In this document: one piece after another, positions 18,926-29,815 of the stretch
How positions within the stretch are numbered: position 1 is the stretch's first letter
Layout of the letters: every line of letters begins with the position of its first letter
From: Kitasatospora acidiphila
GTDB taxonomy: Bacteria; Actinomycetota; Actinomycetes; Streptomycetales; Streptomycetaceae
Assembly (NCBI RefSeq): GCF_006636205.1
Contig: NZ_VIGB01000003.1
Span: 1,054,001-1,118,000 of the forward strand
Reading direction: 5' to 3'
DNA: 64,000 bases
Notes under the pieces: model-generated
What the model saw: only the letters and a program-made list of their open reading frames with translations
What the model was told of the DNA's origin: nothing
Databases searched by the model: none
Made by a program: the position numbers and the translations under genes

Positions 18926-19017
18926 CGGGCAGCGGCGGGCATGGGCGTGCGCCCGTCGGGTGCGCTGCTACGCCCCGTCGCGCCCTGCTCTTGAGGGCGA
19001 CCAAGAGGTATGATTGA

Positions 19018-19031
19018 ACCAAATCTTTGGT
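19018..19031. promoter_or_regulatory. Candidate Fur-type operator (ACCAAA-TC-TTTGGT)
   Basis: A 6-2-6 dyad 20 bases before the Fur-type gene's start at 19051, just downstream of a TATGAT -10-like hexamer (19009-19014). The right half plus flank (TTTGGTCGACC) matches the box in the biosynthetic-operon promoter at 33319 in 10 of 11 bases. Confidence 0.5.
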
Positions 19032-19050
19032 CGACCTAATGGTGGGGCTG

Positions 19051-19488
19051 ATGGCACTCAACACGCTGGCGACAGACCGTGATGCGGCGATCCAGCTGCT
19101 CCGGGACGTCGGTCTGCGGGTCACCAGCCCGCGCCTCGAGGTGCTCCAGCTGCTGACCGCCGAGCCGCACCAGGACGTCGAGTCCATCACGGCGGCGGCC
19201 AGGAACCGGCTGGGCACGCTGACCAGCCAGGCCGTGTACGAGATGCTCCGCAACTTCATGGAGACCGGACTGGTCCGCAAGTTCGAACGCCCCGGCCGGA
19301 CGGCGGTCTTCGAGCTCGCCGGGGCGCCGCATCAGCATGCGGTCTGCCACCGCTGCGGGCGGGTGGCCAACGTCGAGGTCGAGGCGCCGGCGGCACCGAA
19401 GCAGGCGCTGCGCGGCTGGCGGGTCGACGACACCGAGGTGGTGTACCACGGGGAGTGCCCGGACTGCCGCAAGCGCGGGTCGGAGTAA
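19051..19488 (+). CDS. Fur-family metal-dependent regulator
   Basis: A 145-residue Fur/PerR-type protein. The winged helix is at about residues 10-75 (LLRDVGLRVTSPRLEVLQLL), followed by HQHAVCHRCGRVANVEVE with the first CxxC, and a second CxxC (CPDCRKR) forms the structural Zn site. The regulatory-site His pattern (HQH) is of the FurA/CatR peroxide- or iron-sensing kind, but no catalase gene is adjacent. The ATG at 19051 is chosen because the dyad at 19018 would sit inside or just ahead of a longer version; GTG/ATG codons at 19027-19042 are alternatives. Confidence 0.88.
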   Translation: MALNTLATDRDAAIQLLRDVGLRVTSPRLEVLQLLTAEPHQDVESITAAARNRLGTLTSQAVYEMLRNFMETGLVRKFERPGRTAVFELAGAPHQHAVCHRCGRVANVEVEAPAAPKQALRGWRVDDTEVVYHGECPDCRKRGSE

Positions 19489-19576
19489 GTGATCTGACGG
19501 ACCGTCATGCTGGCGCCATGCGATGGCTGGCTGCGCGACCGGAGGGGGTGACGGCCCGAGGCGGTCTGACGGATCG

Positions 19577-19900
19577 TCAGGCAGTCGGCGGCCACACGAT
19601 CGCGGGTCGCGCGGCGGAGGGCGGCCAGACGATGGCGGGCTGCACCACCCGGGCGCTGGGCTGCGCCACCGGAGCATCGGCCTGGGCGATCAGGACGCCC
19701 GCCTGGGTGGTCGGGGCGTCGGCCTGGGTGGTCGGGGCCGTTGCCGCGGCCGGTGGCCAGACGATGGCGACGGCCGGGTGCGGCGCGGCGGCGGGTGCGG
19801 GGCTCTCGACGGCGAGGCCGACTGCGGCCGGCACCGCGATCAGGGCGGCCGGGACGGCGAGGCGAAGGGCGGTCCGCAGCGAGCGCGCGTGCGTGAACAA
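19577..19900 (-). CDS. Small secreted protein with AIVWPP repeats
   Basis: Unrecognised 107-residue protein. TTG at 19900 is preceded by GGAGGAAG at good spacing. The N-terminus is a classic signal (Arg-rich then LRLAVPAALIAVPAAVGLAV). The mature part is low-complexity Ala/Pro/Gln with three AIVWPP motifs, the last two only 10 residues apart, and the paired QADAPTTQA/QADAPVAQP elements. No cysteines are present. It could be a wall-associated or signalling peptide; nothing homologous is recognised. Confidence 0.6.
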   Translation of the reverse strand: MFTHARSLRTALRLAVPAALIAVPAAVGLAVESPAPAAAPHPAVAIVWPPAAATAPTTQADAPTTQAGVLIAQADAPVAQPSARVVQPAIVWPPSAARPAIVWPPTA

Positions 19901-20133
19901 GGCTTCTTCCTCCGGGAGTTCAGGTGGTCTCGGGTGCTCCCCGACGGTCGGCTCGGGCCGGTCGCCGGGGGCGCGGAACCCATAGTGGTCCGCGCCTCCG
20001 GTCAACGGAAAGAGCTTCCACCGTCGCACCCAGGCCATGGCGCACTTCTGCCACGGCAGCCCCCTGAGCGGCGCCTCAAACCCCGCCAAGACGCTGACCG
20101 AAACCCTCGTCAGAGCCCTCGCCAGAGCCCTCG

Positions 20134-21708
20134 TCAGAACCCGAACACCGGCCCGCTGGGCGGTGCCAGGCGGGTGCCCGGACGGGGTGCCTGGAGGGCG
20201 TCGGAGCGCACGGGGGCGCCGGGCCGGTCGCCGAGGGCGCGGGCCAGCCGGGCGGCTCCCTCGGGCATCACCGGCCAGGCCCAGGCGGCCAGCGCCCGGG
20301 CCACCGCCAACTGGGCGGCCAGGGCGGCCCGGTAGGGTGCGCGGCCGCTGCCGCGCTCCCGCTCAGGTGCGTTGACCAGCTGGAAGTCGGTGGCCAGCCG
20401 CACCACTTCGTCCAGCAGTGCGACCGCGCGCCGCGGGTCGAAGGTCTCAGCCTCGTAGGCGGTGCGCAGTTCGGCCACGGTGGCGCACAGCCGGTCGTGC
20501 AGCACCGGCCAGCCAGTGCCGTCCGGCCGCTCCTCGGGCACGAGTCCGGCGCACTCCTCGCGCACCGCGGCGAACAGGCCGGCGAGCCAGGGGTTCCAGG
20601 TGCCCTCCAGGAACGCCCGGGCGCCGTCCAGGTCGTCCAGGCTGAAGTCGGTGGCCCGCCCCACCGGGCGGTCGGCGAGCACCTGGCGGCGCAGCGCGTC
20701 GGAGCCGGCCTCGGTCAGAGCGTCCAGTGCCCAGACGGCGTGGCGGGCCGAGGTGGACATCTTGCGCCCCTGGAACAGGGCGAACTCGTTGACCTGGTAG
20801 CCGGCCGGCGCCGGCAGCCCCAGGCTCAGCAGCAGCGCGGGCAGCACCGCCACCTGGTGGTGCGCCTGGTCGAAGCCGAAGAACTGCAGCGGCGCGGTCT
20901 CGGGCGCGAGCCGCTGGGCGGTCAGGACGTGGCCGACCGCCAGCTCGAAGCGGGAGTCGATCCGCTGGTCCTCGAACCCGTCGACGGTCACCTCGATGCC
21001 CCGGTCGGCCGGGTGGCTGACCGCCAGCTCGACCAGCCCGTCGCGGGCCAACTGCTCGCACAGCACGGCCAGGCGGGGCGGCATCGCCGTGGTTCGCCAG
21101 AACTCCAGCAGCCGGTCGCGGTGCGCCTCCAGCGGCAGGTAGAGGCGACGGCACTGGCGCAGCACGGCCGCGGTGCCGCACAGCGCGCAGACCGGGTCGA
21201 GCAGGTCGCCGCAGTCGTTCGGCCGCGCGCACTGCGGGCAGCCGCCGCCCGTGGTGGCGGTGCCGCAGTACGGGCAGCCGCCGGTGACGAGGGCGGAGTG
21301 CAGCCAGCGGTCGCAGGGCCCGCAGTAGGGCAGCAGCCGGCTGCGGGCGACCACGGTGCCGTCGGCGTGCAGTCGGGCGAGCAGGTCCTGGACCTGGCCG
21401 CGGTAGCCGGTCTGCCGGCTGGGGATCAGCAGGTCGTCGAACTCGACGCCCGCGCGCTCCCAGTCGACGGCGATGGTCTCGGCGTAACCGTCCGCGACCT
21501 CGTCGGCCTTGCGGCCCTGGAGCAGTGCGCAGCGCTCGACGGCGGTGTGGTGCTGGTCGATGCCGCTGGTGAGGCGGACCGGGCGGCCGTCGGCGCTCAG
21601 GTAGCGGCGCAGCACGTCGGCGGCGACGTAGGGTCCGGCCAGGTGGCCGACGTGGAGTTCGCCGTCGGGCACTGGCGGGGTCGCGGTGATCCATACGGGT
21701 GCTGACAC
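20134..21708 (-). CDS. Free-standing methionyl-tRNA-synthetase-like enzyme of the biosynthetic cluster
   Basis: A 524-residue class I aminoacyl-tRNA synthetase homologue. HVGH (residues 19-22) is the HIGH signature, KMSTS near residue 315 is the KMSKS signature, and a zinc-knuckle insert carries four CxxC pairs (CGPC, CPYC, CPQC, CALC), as in MetRS. The C-terminal anticodon-domain region is divergent and there is no fused cupin. It sits at the edge of a cluster with SAM-cycle and carrier-protein genes, so it is probably not the housekeeping MetRS. MetRS-like proteins in natural-product clusters activate amino acids for amide or N-N bond formation (family knowledge); that use here is inference. 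GTG start with GGAGG 7 bases upstream. Confidence 0.88.
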   Translation of the reverse strand: MSAPVWITATPPVPDGELHVGHLAGPYVAADVLRRYLSADGRPVRLTSGIDQHHTAVERCALLQGRKADEVADGYAETIAVDWERAGVEFDDLLIPSRQTGYRGQVQDLLARLHADGTVVARSRLLPYCGPCDRWLHSALVTGGCPYCGTATTGGGCPQCARPNDCGDLLDPVCALCGTAAVLRQCRRLYLPLEAHRDRLLEFWRTTAMPPRLAVLCEQLARDGLVELAVSHPADRGIEVTVDGFEDQRIDSRFELAVGHVLTAQRLAPETAPLQFFGFDQAHHQVAVLPALLLSLGLPAPAGYQVNEFALFQGRKMSTSARHAVWALDALTEAGSDALRRQVLADRPVGRATDFSLDDLDGARAFLEGTWNPWLAGLFAAVREECAGLVPEERPDGTGWPVLHDRLCATVAELRTAYEAETFDPRRAVALLDEVVRLATDFQLVNAPERERGSGRAPYRAALAAQLAVARALAAWAWPVMPEGAARLARALGDRPGAPVRSDALQAPRPGTRLAPPSGPVFGF

Positions 21709-22016
21709 GAACGTGCCTCCTTGCCGTCACGGCCGGGCGGGTTACCGGGGCGCGCCGGACCGGGAGAGTCCTCACCCCGAGGCGGTAGGCAGCTCGGGGC
21801 TTCGGCGGGGCGCGGGCTCCATCGTGCCAGCCGGAAAGCCGCTGCCGGGCGCGTTGGCGCGGCGTCCACCTGCCGTGGCGTGTGGACGCCATGGGGCTGC
21901 TCGGACGCGCCGTGACGGATTGACGCCATGTCAGAGGTGCGCCATTTCGGGTTCGTTGTCCGCCACCGGGCCCTCGGGTGAAGCTGGCGGCGTCCAGCCG
22001 CCGAGAGGAGCGACGC
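21709..22016. other. 308-bp divergent intergenic region
   Basis: Lies between the MetRS-like gene (leftward) and the PIG-L gene (rightward). It holds the GGAGG ribosome site of the first (21716-21720) and GAGAGGAG of the second (22003-22010). No RNA gene or convincing dyad was seen. Promoters for both genes must lie here. Confidence 0.5.
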
Positions 22017-22742
22017 ATGCCCCAGGAACGCCAGGTTTCGCCACCGGAGAGGGTGCTGGTGGTCACCGCGCATCCCGATGACTCCGAGTTCTGCACCGCC
22101 GGCACGGTGCTGCAGTGGACCGCGCAGGGGACGGAGGTGACCTACTGCGTGCTGACCGACGGCGACAACGGCGGCTATGACGAGGCCCTGCCCCGGCAGA
22201 GCATCGCGCCGCTGCGCCGGGCCGAGCAGCGCGCGGCGGCGGCCGCCACCGGAGTGAAGGACGTGCGGTTCCTCGCCTATCCGGACGGGCGGTTGGAGCC
22301 CACCATGGAGCTGCGCCGCGATCTGACCCGGGTGATCCGCGAGGTGCGGCCCGAGGTGGTGGTGCTGCCCAGTCCGGAGATCAACTGGGACCGGATCGCC
22401 GATGTCCATCCGGACCACCGGGCGGCGGGTGAGGCGGCCCTGCGGGCGGTCTATCCGGACGCCCGCAATCCGTTCGCCCACCCGGAGTTGCTGCGGGACG
22501 AGGGGCTGGCGGCGTGGGAGGTGCCGGAGATCTGGCTGATCATGGGCCCCTCCCCCAACCACTTCGTGGACGTCACCGATGTCTTCGACCAGAAGTTCGC
22601 CGCGCTGAAGCTGCACACCTCGCAGACCGCCAATCTGGCCGATCTGGAGGCCCTGCTGCGGCGTTGGCAGACCGAGCACGCCCTCGCCGGCCGGTTGGCC
22701 CCGGGCCGGCTGGCCGAGGCCTTCCAGGTGGTCCGGCTCTGA
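22017..22742 (+). CDS. PIG-L family N-deacetylase (LmbE-like)
   Basis: A 241-residue zinc hydrolase with the AHPDDSEF motif (about residues 18-25, Zn ligands His/Asp) and the downstream HPDHRAAG ligand motif. The family includes MshB (mycothiol), BshB and antibiotic-pathway deacetylases acting on N-acetyl sugars or amides. It is the only rightward gene in the cluster. The ATG at 22017 has GAGAGGAG 6 bases upstream. A role in removing an N-acetyl protecting or thiol-conjugate group is plausible but unproven; it could also be mycothiol-S-conjugate amidase-like. Confidence 0.9.
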   Translation: MPQERQVSPPERVLVVTAHPDDSEFCTAGTVLQWTAQGTEVTYCVLTDGDNGGYDEALPRQSIAPLRRAEQRAAAAATGVKDVRFLAYPDGRLEPTMELRRDLTRVIREVRPEVVVLPSPEINWDRIADVHPDHRAAGEAALRAVYPDARNPFAHPELLRDEGLAAWEVPEIWLIMGPSPNHFVDVTDVFDQKFAALKLHTSQTANLADLEALLRRWQTEHALAGRLAPGRLAEAFQVVRL

Positions 22743-22758
22743 GCCGCCGTGCCACCGG

Positions 22759-23403
22759 TCAGTGGTAGATGACCAGTTCCTCGCGGCCGGCACCGACCAG
22801 TTCGTAGTGCTCCTCGGAGACCGGCCGACCGGTGTACATCCGGATCAGCGTGTCCTCGTCGCTGTGCAGTCGGGCCGGTGCCCGGCCGGCCACCAGGTTG
22901 CCGAACTGCCAGGAACTGCGCGGGGTGAAGGCGCAGACCCTCGGGGTGCCGCGGTCCCGGCTCACCGCGGCCAGCAGTGCCAGCGCGTCCGCCAGGCCCT
23001 CGCTCCGGTATGCCCCGGGGATCCCGAGGGCCTCGCGGACGTCGCCGGCGTGCACCCATTCGCCCAGCGCGATGACGTCCAACTCGCCGCCGGCCGCCAC
23101 GATGGCGGGGCCGGCCTCGGCCATGCCGTAGTCGAGTTCGTCCAGGATGCTGCTCAGCGGCCAGTCGGCGCGCTCGTGCACGTCGGCCGCGTTGTGCTCG
23201 GGGGTGAAGGCCGGCAGTCGCCCCTCGATGATGCGGACCAGTGCGGCCCCGCAGTGTGCGGTCAACTCCCGGATGTTCCAGGCCGGGCAGGCCGTGCGGC
23301 GCTCGAACTCGGTGGCCGGCAGGCTGCGGAGCAGTGGGAGCAGCGTCTCACGTTCGATGCGCAGCAGCCTGCCGGGGCGGTCCGGGTCTCGATGTGCGGC
23401 CAT
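22759..23403 (-). CDS. Mycothiol-dependent-type DinB/MDMPI (maleylpyruvate isomerase N-terminal) protein
   Basis: A 214-residue protein with the four-helix MDMPI_N pattern. CPAWNIRELTAH (about residues 39-50) gives the first metal His, and LGEWVHAGDVREALG the later H-x-x-D-x-R signature. The C-terminal half is small and beta-rich. Characterised members are mycothiol-dependent isomerases or transferases. Last gene of the leftward biosynthetic operon, convergent with the PIG-L gene across 16 bases. With PIG-L adjacent, a mycothiol-adduct step in the pathway is conceivable (inference). Confidence 0.8.
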   Translation of the reverse strand: MAAHRDPDRPGRLLRIERETLLPLLRSLPATEFERRTACPAWNIRELTAHCGAALVRIIEGRLPAFTPEHNAADVHERADWPLSSILDELDYGMAEAGPAIVAAGGELDVIALGEWVHAGDVREALGIPGAYRSEGLADALALLAAVSRDRGTPRVCAFTPRSSWQFGNLVAGRAPARLHSDEDTLIRMYTGRPVSEEHYELVGAGREELVIYH

Positions 23404-23451
23404 GGCTCATGGGTTCCTTCTCGCTTAGCCGATGGATGAGTTGATGGAGCG

Positions 23452-24849
<1,398 letters not shown>

Positions 24850-24870
24850 GGGGGTTCCTCCGATGAGTGG

Positions 24871-25790
24871 TCAGGCAGCGGATTCAACGGGCTGGTCGAG
24901 GCCGAGGTTGCGGTAGATCTCAAGCGCGGCAGTCGATCGGTTGAGGGTGATGAAGTGCAGCCCGGGGGCGCCCTCCTGGAGCAGGCGGTCGGCCATCCGG
25001 GTCGCGTGCTCGACGCCGATGCGGTGGCCGGCGGCCGCGTCACCGCGGGCATCGGCCAGCCGGGCGGCCAGTTCGGCGGGGAAAGCGGCGTTGCTCAGTT
25101 CGGCGAAGCGGCGGATCTGGCCGTAGGCGGTGGCCGGCATGATCTCCGGGATGATGGGGGTGGCGCAGCCCGCAGCCGCGACCTTGTCGCGCAGCCGCAG
25201 ATAGTCGTCAACTCGGAAGAACATCTGGGTGATGGCGTAGTCGGCACCGGCTCGGCACTTGGCGACGAAGTGCCGGATGTCGCTCTCCCAGTCCGGTGAA
25301 CGCGGGTGCCGCTCCGGGAAGGCGGCCACGCCGACCGTGAACGAGCCGCTCTCCTTGAGGAGTTGCACGAGCTCGGCGGCGTGCTGGAAGCCCTGCGGGT
25401 GCGGCTGCCAGGCGCCGCGCGGGTCACCGGGCGGATCGCCGCGCAGTGCCAGCACATCACGGATGCCGGCGTCGGCGTACCGCCGGATGATCGCCCGCAG
25501 TTCGGCCCTGGCATGGCCGACGGCGGTCAGGTGGGCGACGGGCAGCAGGGTGCTGTGGGCGGCGATCCGCTCGGTGGTGGCGATGGTGCGGTCGCGCGAG
25601 GAGCCGCCGGCGCCGTAGGTCACGGAGACGAAGGTCGGCCGGACGGCCTCGACGCGGCGGATCGCCGCCCACAGGTCGCGCTCGCCGGCGGCGTCCTTGG
25701 CCGGGAAGAACTCGAAGGAGTAGGTGGGTTCGCCCGCCGCCAGGAGGTCGCGCAGGCGGCGCGGCGACCGGGCGGCGGACGGTCGGCTGG

Positions 25791-25794
<4 letters not shown>
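24871..25794 (-). CDS. metF: 5,10-methylenetetrahydrofolate reductase
   Basis: A 307-residue TIM-barrel flavoprotein with [18 protein letters not shown] near residue 25, [30 protein letters not shown] and [11 protein letters not shown]. These are the standard MetF signatures for FAD and folate binding. It makes 5-methyl-THF, the methyl donor for remethylating homocysteine. Its ATG overlaps the stop of the sugar-kinase gene (ATGA), so translation is coupled within the SAM-recycling block. Confidence 0.96.
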
Positions 25795-26833
<1,039 letters not shown>

Positions 26834-28027
26834 TCAGCGGCCGGCGGCCTGGCGCAGCTTCTCGGCGCGGTCGGTGCGCTCCCAGGTGAAGTCCGGCAGC
26901 TCGCGGCCGAAGTGCCCGTAGGCGGCGGTGGCGGCGTAGATCGGCCGCAGCAGCTCCAGGTCGCGGATGATCGCGGCCGGGCGCAGGTCGAACACCTCCA
27001 GGACGGCCCGCTGGATCCGGTCGACCGGCACGGTCTCGGTGCCGAAGGTCTCGACGAACAGGCCGACCGGTGCCGCCTTGCCGATCGCGTAGGCCACCTG
27101 GACCTCGCAGCGCCTGGCCAGGCCGGCGGCGACCACGTTCTTCGCCACCCAGCGCATCGCGTAGGCGGCCGAGCGGTCGACCTTGGACGGGTCCTTGCCG
27201 GAGAACGCGCCGCCGCCGTGCCGGGCCATCCCGCCGTAGGTGTCCACGATGATCTTGCGACCGGTCAGGCCGGCGTCACCCATCGGGCCGCCGATCTCGA
27301 AGCGGCCGGTCGGGTTGACCAGCAGCCGGTAGCCGGTGGTGTCGATGCCGGCCTCGCGCAGCACCGGCTCCACCACGAACTGCCGGATGTCGGGCGCCAG
27401 CAGCGTCTCCAGGTCGATGCCGCCCGCGTGCTGGGTGGAGACCACCACGGTGTCCAGCCGCACCGGCCGGTCGCCGTCGTACTCGATGGTGACCTGGGTC
27501 TTGCCGTCCGGGCGCAGGTACGGGACGGTGCCGTCCTTGCGGACGCAGCTGAGGCGCTCGGCGAGCCGGTGCGCCAGGGTGATCGGCAGCGGCATCAGCT
27601 CCGCGGTGTCGTCGCAGGCGTAGCCGAACATCAGGCCCTGGTCGCCGGCGCCCTGCTGGTCGAGGGCGTCGGTGGGGTCGCCCTGGCGCTGCTCGTAGGC
27701 GCTGTCGACGCCCTGGGCGATGTCCGGGGACTGGGCCCCGATCGACACCGAGACGCCGCAGGAGGCGCCGTCGAAGCCCTTCTTGGAGCTGTCGTAGCCG
27801 ATCTCCAGGATGGTGTCGCGGACCAGTTGGGCGATCGGCGCGTACGCCTTGGTGGTGACCTCGCCGGCGATGTGCACCTGGCCGGTGGTGATCAGGGTCT
27901 CGACGGCGACCCGGGAGGTCGGGTCCTGGGCGAGCAGGGCGTCCAGGATGGTGTCGCTGATCTGGTCGGCGATCTTGTCGGGGTGGCCCTCGGTGACGGA
28001 CTCCGAGGTGAACAGGCGGCGGGTCAT
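26834..28027 (-). CDS. metK: S-adenosylmethionine synthetase
   Basis: A 397-residue MetK of normal length. [16 protein letters not shown] near residue 14, [13 protein letters not shown], and [19 protein letters not shown] (the glycine-rich P-loop-like motif) are intact. It makes SAM from methionine and ATP. Part of the same leftward operon, downstream of the carrier-protein gene with a GC-rich hairpin in between. Its presence beside ahcY, metF and an adenosine-kinase-like gene gives a near-complete methyl cycle lacking only methionine synthase. Confidence 0.97.
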   Translation of the reverse strand: MTRRLFTSESVTEGHPDKIADQISDTILDALLAQDPTSRVAVETLITTGQVHIAGEVTTKAYAPIAQLVRDTILEIGYDSSKKGFDGASCGVSVSIGAQSPDIAQGVDSAYEQRQGDPTDALDQQGAGDQGLMFGYACDDTAELMPLPITLAHRLAERLSCVRKDGTVPYLRPDGKTQVTIEYDGDRPVRLDTVVVSTQHAGGIDLETLLAPDIRQFVVEPVLREAGIDTTGYRLLVNPTGRFEIGGPMGDAGLTGRKIIVDTYGGMARHGGGAFSGKDPSKVDRSAAYAMRWVAKNVVAAGLARRCEVQVAYAIGKAAPVGLFVETFGTETVPVDRIQRAVLEVFDLRPAAIIRDLELLRPIYAATAAYGHFGRELPDFTWERTDRAEKLRQAAGR

Positions 28028-28096
28028 GGTCGGCTCCTGGGGGTGGTGGGGGCACAGCCTTGCGGGAAGCAGCCCTGGGGGGCGGCTTTGCGGGGA

Positions 28097-28129
28097 TGCG
28101 GCCGCCCCTCGGGGGTCGGAGCGGCCGCA
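28097..28129 (-). terminator. Hairpin between carrier-protein gene and metK (possible attenuator)
   Basis: TGCGGCCGC and GCGGCCGCA form a 9-bp perfect stem with a 15-base loop in the 122-bp gap. It could reduce read-through from the carrier-protein gene into metK. Confidence 0.4.
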
Positions 28130-28149
28130 CGTTGCGGGCGGGCCGGGCT

Positions 28150-28392
28150 TCAGGCCACGGCGGCGGCGAAGAAGTGCTCCTCGATGCTGGCGAGGGTGCG
28201 CAGGTGGTCGACCTCCACCGTCGCCATGTCGATCGGCCGTCCGCTGGTCTGCTCCAGCAGGAAGACGAACTCGACGAAGGAGAGCGAGTCGATCAGGCGG
28301 TTCTCGATCAGGTCCAGGTCGGGCGCGATGTCGGTGCGCTGCGGGTGGCGGCCGAGGATCCAGGACTTGATGGGCTCGATGTTCGCGGACAT
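28150..28392 (-). CDS. Acyl/aminoacyl carrier protein
   Basis: An 80-residue free-standing carrier protein. The phosphopantetheine attachment motif is [11 protein letters not shown] with S36 as the modified serine (D-S-L). Helix I ([11 protein letters not shown]) and helix III ([18 protein letters not shown]) fit the four-helix ACP fold. AAGGAG precedes the ATG. The phosphopantetheinyl transferase and the aaRS-like ligase genes sit directly upstream, so it is probably loaded with an amino acid rather than a fatty acyl group. Confidence 0.9.
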   Translation of the reverse strand: MSANIEPIKSWILGRHPQRTDIAPDLDLIENRLIDSLSFVEFVFLLEQTSGRPIDMATVEVDHLRTLASIEEHFFAAAVA

Positions 28393-28454
28393 GGCGGTTC
28401 TCCTTCAGATGTGGGGTGAACTGGGCTGGGGCGATTGCGGGTTCAGCCGACCGT

Positions 28455-28871
28455 TCAGCCGACCGGGATCGGGGCGGCGACGGCGGCGGCGTAACCCGCG
28501 TCGTGGCTGATGCTGACGGTGATGCCGCTGATTCCGGCGGCTTCGGCCAACTGGGCCGCGCGGCCGTGCAGTTCGATCAGCGGCCAGCCGCCCGGGGCCC
28601 GGTGGACCTCGATGTCCAGCCAGGGCAGGATGGTGTCGGCGACCCGCAGGGTCTTGAAGGCGGCTTCCTTGGCGGCGATCCGGCCGCAGACGGCGAGGGT
28701 GTTCAGGCCCTCGTCGGTGCGGCAGTCGGCCAACTCCCGCTCGGTGAGCATCCGGAGCAGGAACCGCTCACCATGGTTGTCGATCAGTTCGCGGACCCGG
28801 TCGGCGGCGACGATGTCCAGACCGAGGTTCGCCCAGCCGGGAGGGGGCCCGGCCTCCGCGGCGGCAGGCAT
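28455..28871 (-). CDS. AcpS-type 4'-phosphopantetheinyl transferase
   Basis: A 138-residue AcpS-type protein. GLDIV (Mg-binding Asp at residue 19), [28 protein letters not shown] (Glu and Lys of the active site) and [13 protein letters not shown] are all present. It transfers the phosphopantetheine arm of CoA to the adjacent carrier protein, converting apo to holo form. A single base separates the stop of the aaRS-like gene from this ATG, so the two are translationally coupled. Confidence 0.92.
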   Translation of the reverse strand: MPAAAEAGPPPGWANLGLDIVAADRVRELIDNHGERFLLRMLTERELADCRTDEGLNTLAVCGRIAAKEAAFKTLRVADTILPWLDIEVHRAPGGWPLIELHGRAAQLAEAAGISGITVSISHDAGYAAAVAAPIPVG

Positions 28872-28872
28872 C

Positions 28873-29727
28873 TCAGACCGCCGAACCCGCCTGGCGGACG
28901 GCCTCGGTGGCGGCCTCCCAGCTGCCGTGCCGCCGGGTCAGGGCGGAGAGCCAGCGTTCCAGGCCGAAGGCGGCGCAACTGGTGAACGCGGCCTGGCCGG
29001 TGTCGCCGACGGTGATGCCGCAGCGCTCGCCGAAGAAGTTCCGGTGCACGTTGACAGAGCCGATGGCCAGGTCCTCGTAGAGGAACTCGTACTTCACCGG
29101 GGAGAGTTGCTGCAGCAGCAGCCGGGCCCCGCCGCGGTCGTAGAACGGGTCGGTGGCGGCTTCCTTGCGCAGCGGCAGGTCCAGCGCGGCGGCGAACGCG
29201 GTGATCTTCTCGGTGAAGGTCCGCAGGTGCTGCTCGGTGTGGTCCTGGCTGCCGATCGCGACCACCTCCCGCATGTGGAAGCCGAGCAGGCGGCGCAGGT
29301 CGTGGTACTCGGTCTCCTTGCGGAAGCAGCGGCCGAGCACGGTCACCAGGGTGCCGTCGGGCAGGGCCGATCCGGCGTGGTGCAGGTAGACGCCGTAGCA
29401 GGCGGCCGAGGGCAGCGCGAGGGCGGCGGGCTCCAGGGCCTGCTGCGGGAAGGTGCCGCTCCGGGGTGCGAACGGGTGCTCGGCGCGCTGGTCGAGGTCG
29501 AGAGCGGTGGCGAGGATCGCCTGGTGCGGGAAGTTGTCGTAGTAGTCGAGCTTGGCCAGGTCGGCGGCGGGGAGCAGCGGCGGCGCGATGATCTGGGCGG
29601 CGCCGGCCTCGGCGCCCCAGCCGGCGAAGGTGTCGTCCAGCAGTCGGAGCAGCGCGGTGGCCTCCGGCCCGAGGGCGGACAGGCCGCCCTGCTGCACGCC
29701 CGTGGGCGGCGAGATGGTGGGACTCAT
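28873..29727 (-). CDS. Class II aaRS-like amino acid:[carrier protein] ligase
   Basis: A 284-residue homologue of the SerRS catalytic core without an N-terminal tRNA-binding coiled coil. Motif 2 is recognisable (GRCFRKETEYHDLRRLLGFH) and motif 3 is CAAFGLERWLSAL. This truncated class II architecture is known from amino acid:carrier protein ligases, which adenylate a small amino acid and load it on a phosphopantetheine arm. The adjacent PPTase and carrier-protein genes support that role strongly. The amino acid is unknown. GCGAGG lies 6 bases before the ATG. Confidence 0.88.
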   Translation of the reverse strand: MSPTISPPTGVQQGGLSALGPEATALLRLLDDTFAGWGAEAGAAQIIAPPLLPAADLAKLDYYDNFPHQAILATALDLDQRAEHPFAPRSGTFPQQALEPAALALPSAACYGVYLHHAGSALPDGTLVTVLGRCFRKETEYHDLRRLLGFHMREVVAIGSQDHTEQHLRTFTEKITAFAAALDLPLRKEAATDPFYDRGGARLLLQQLSPVKYEFLYEDLAIGSVNVHRNFFGERCGITVGDTGQAAFTSCAAFGLERWLSALTRRHGSWEAATEAVRQAGSAV

Positions 29728-29815
29728 CGGTACCTCGCGGGGTCTCGGTGGTGGGGTCGGTTAGTTGCTTGACCAGTGGACTGGCCGGTGGACTGACCGT
29801 TGGATCGAGCAGGCG

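Noticed and set aside
20134..21708. MetRS-cupin hydrazine synthetase
   Set aside because: Length and C-terminus show only the MetRS-like part, and no cupin gene lies beside it; the XRE-cupin at 50277 is a regulator.
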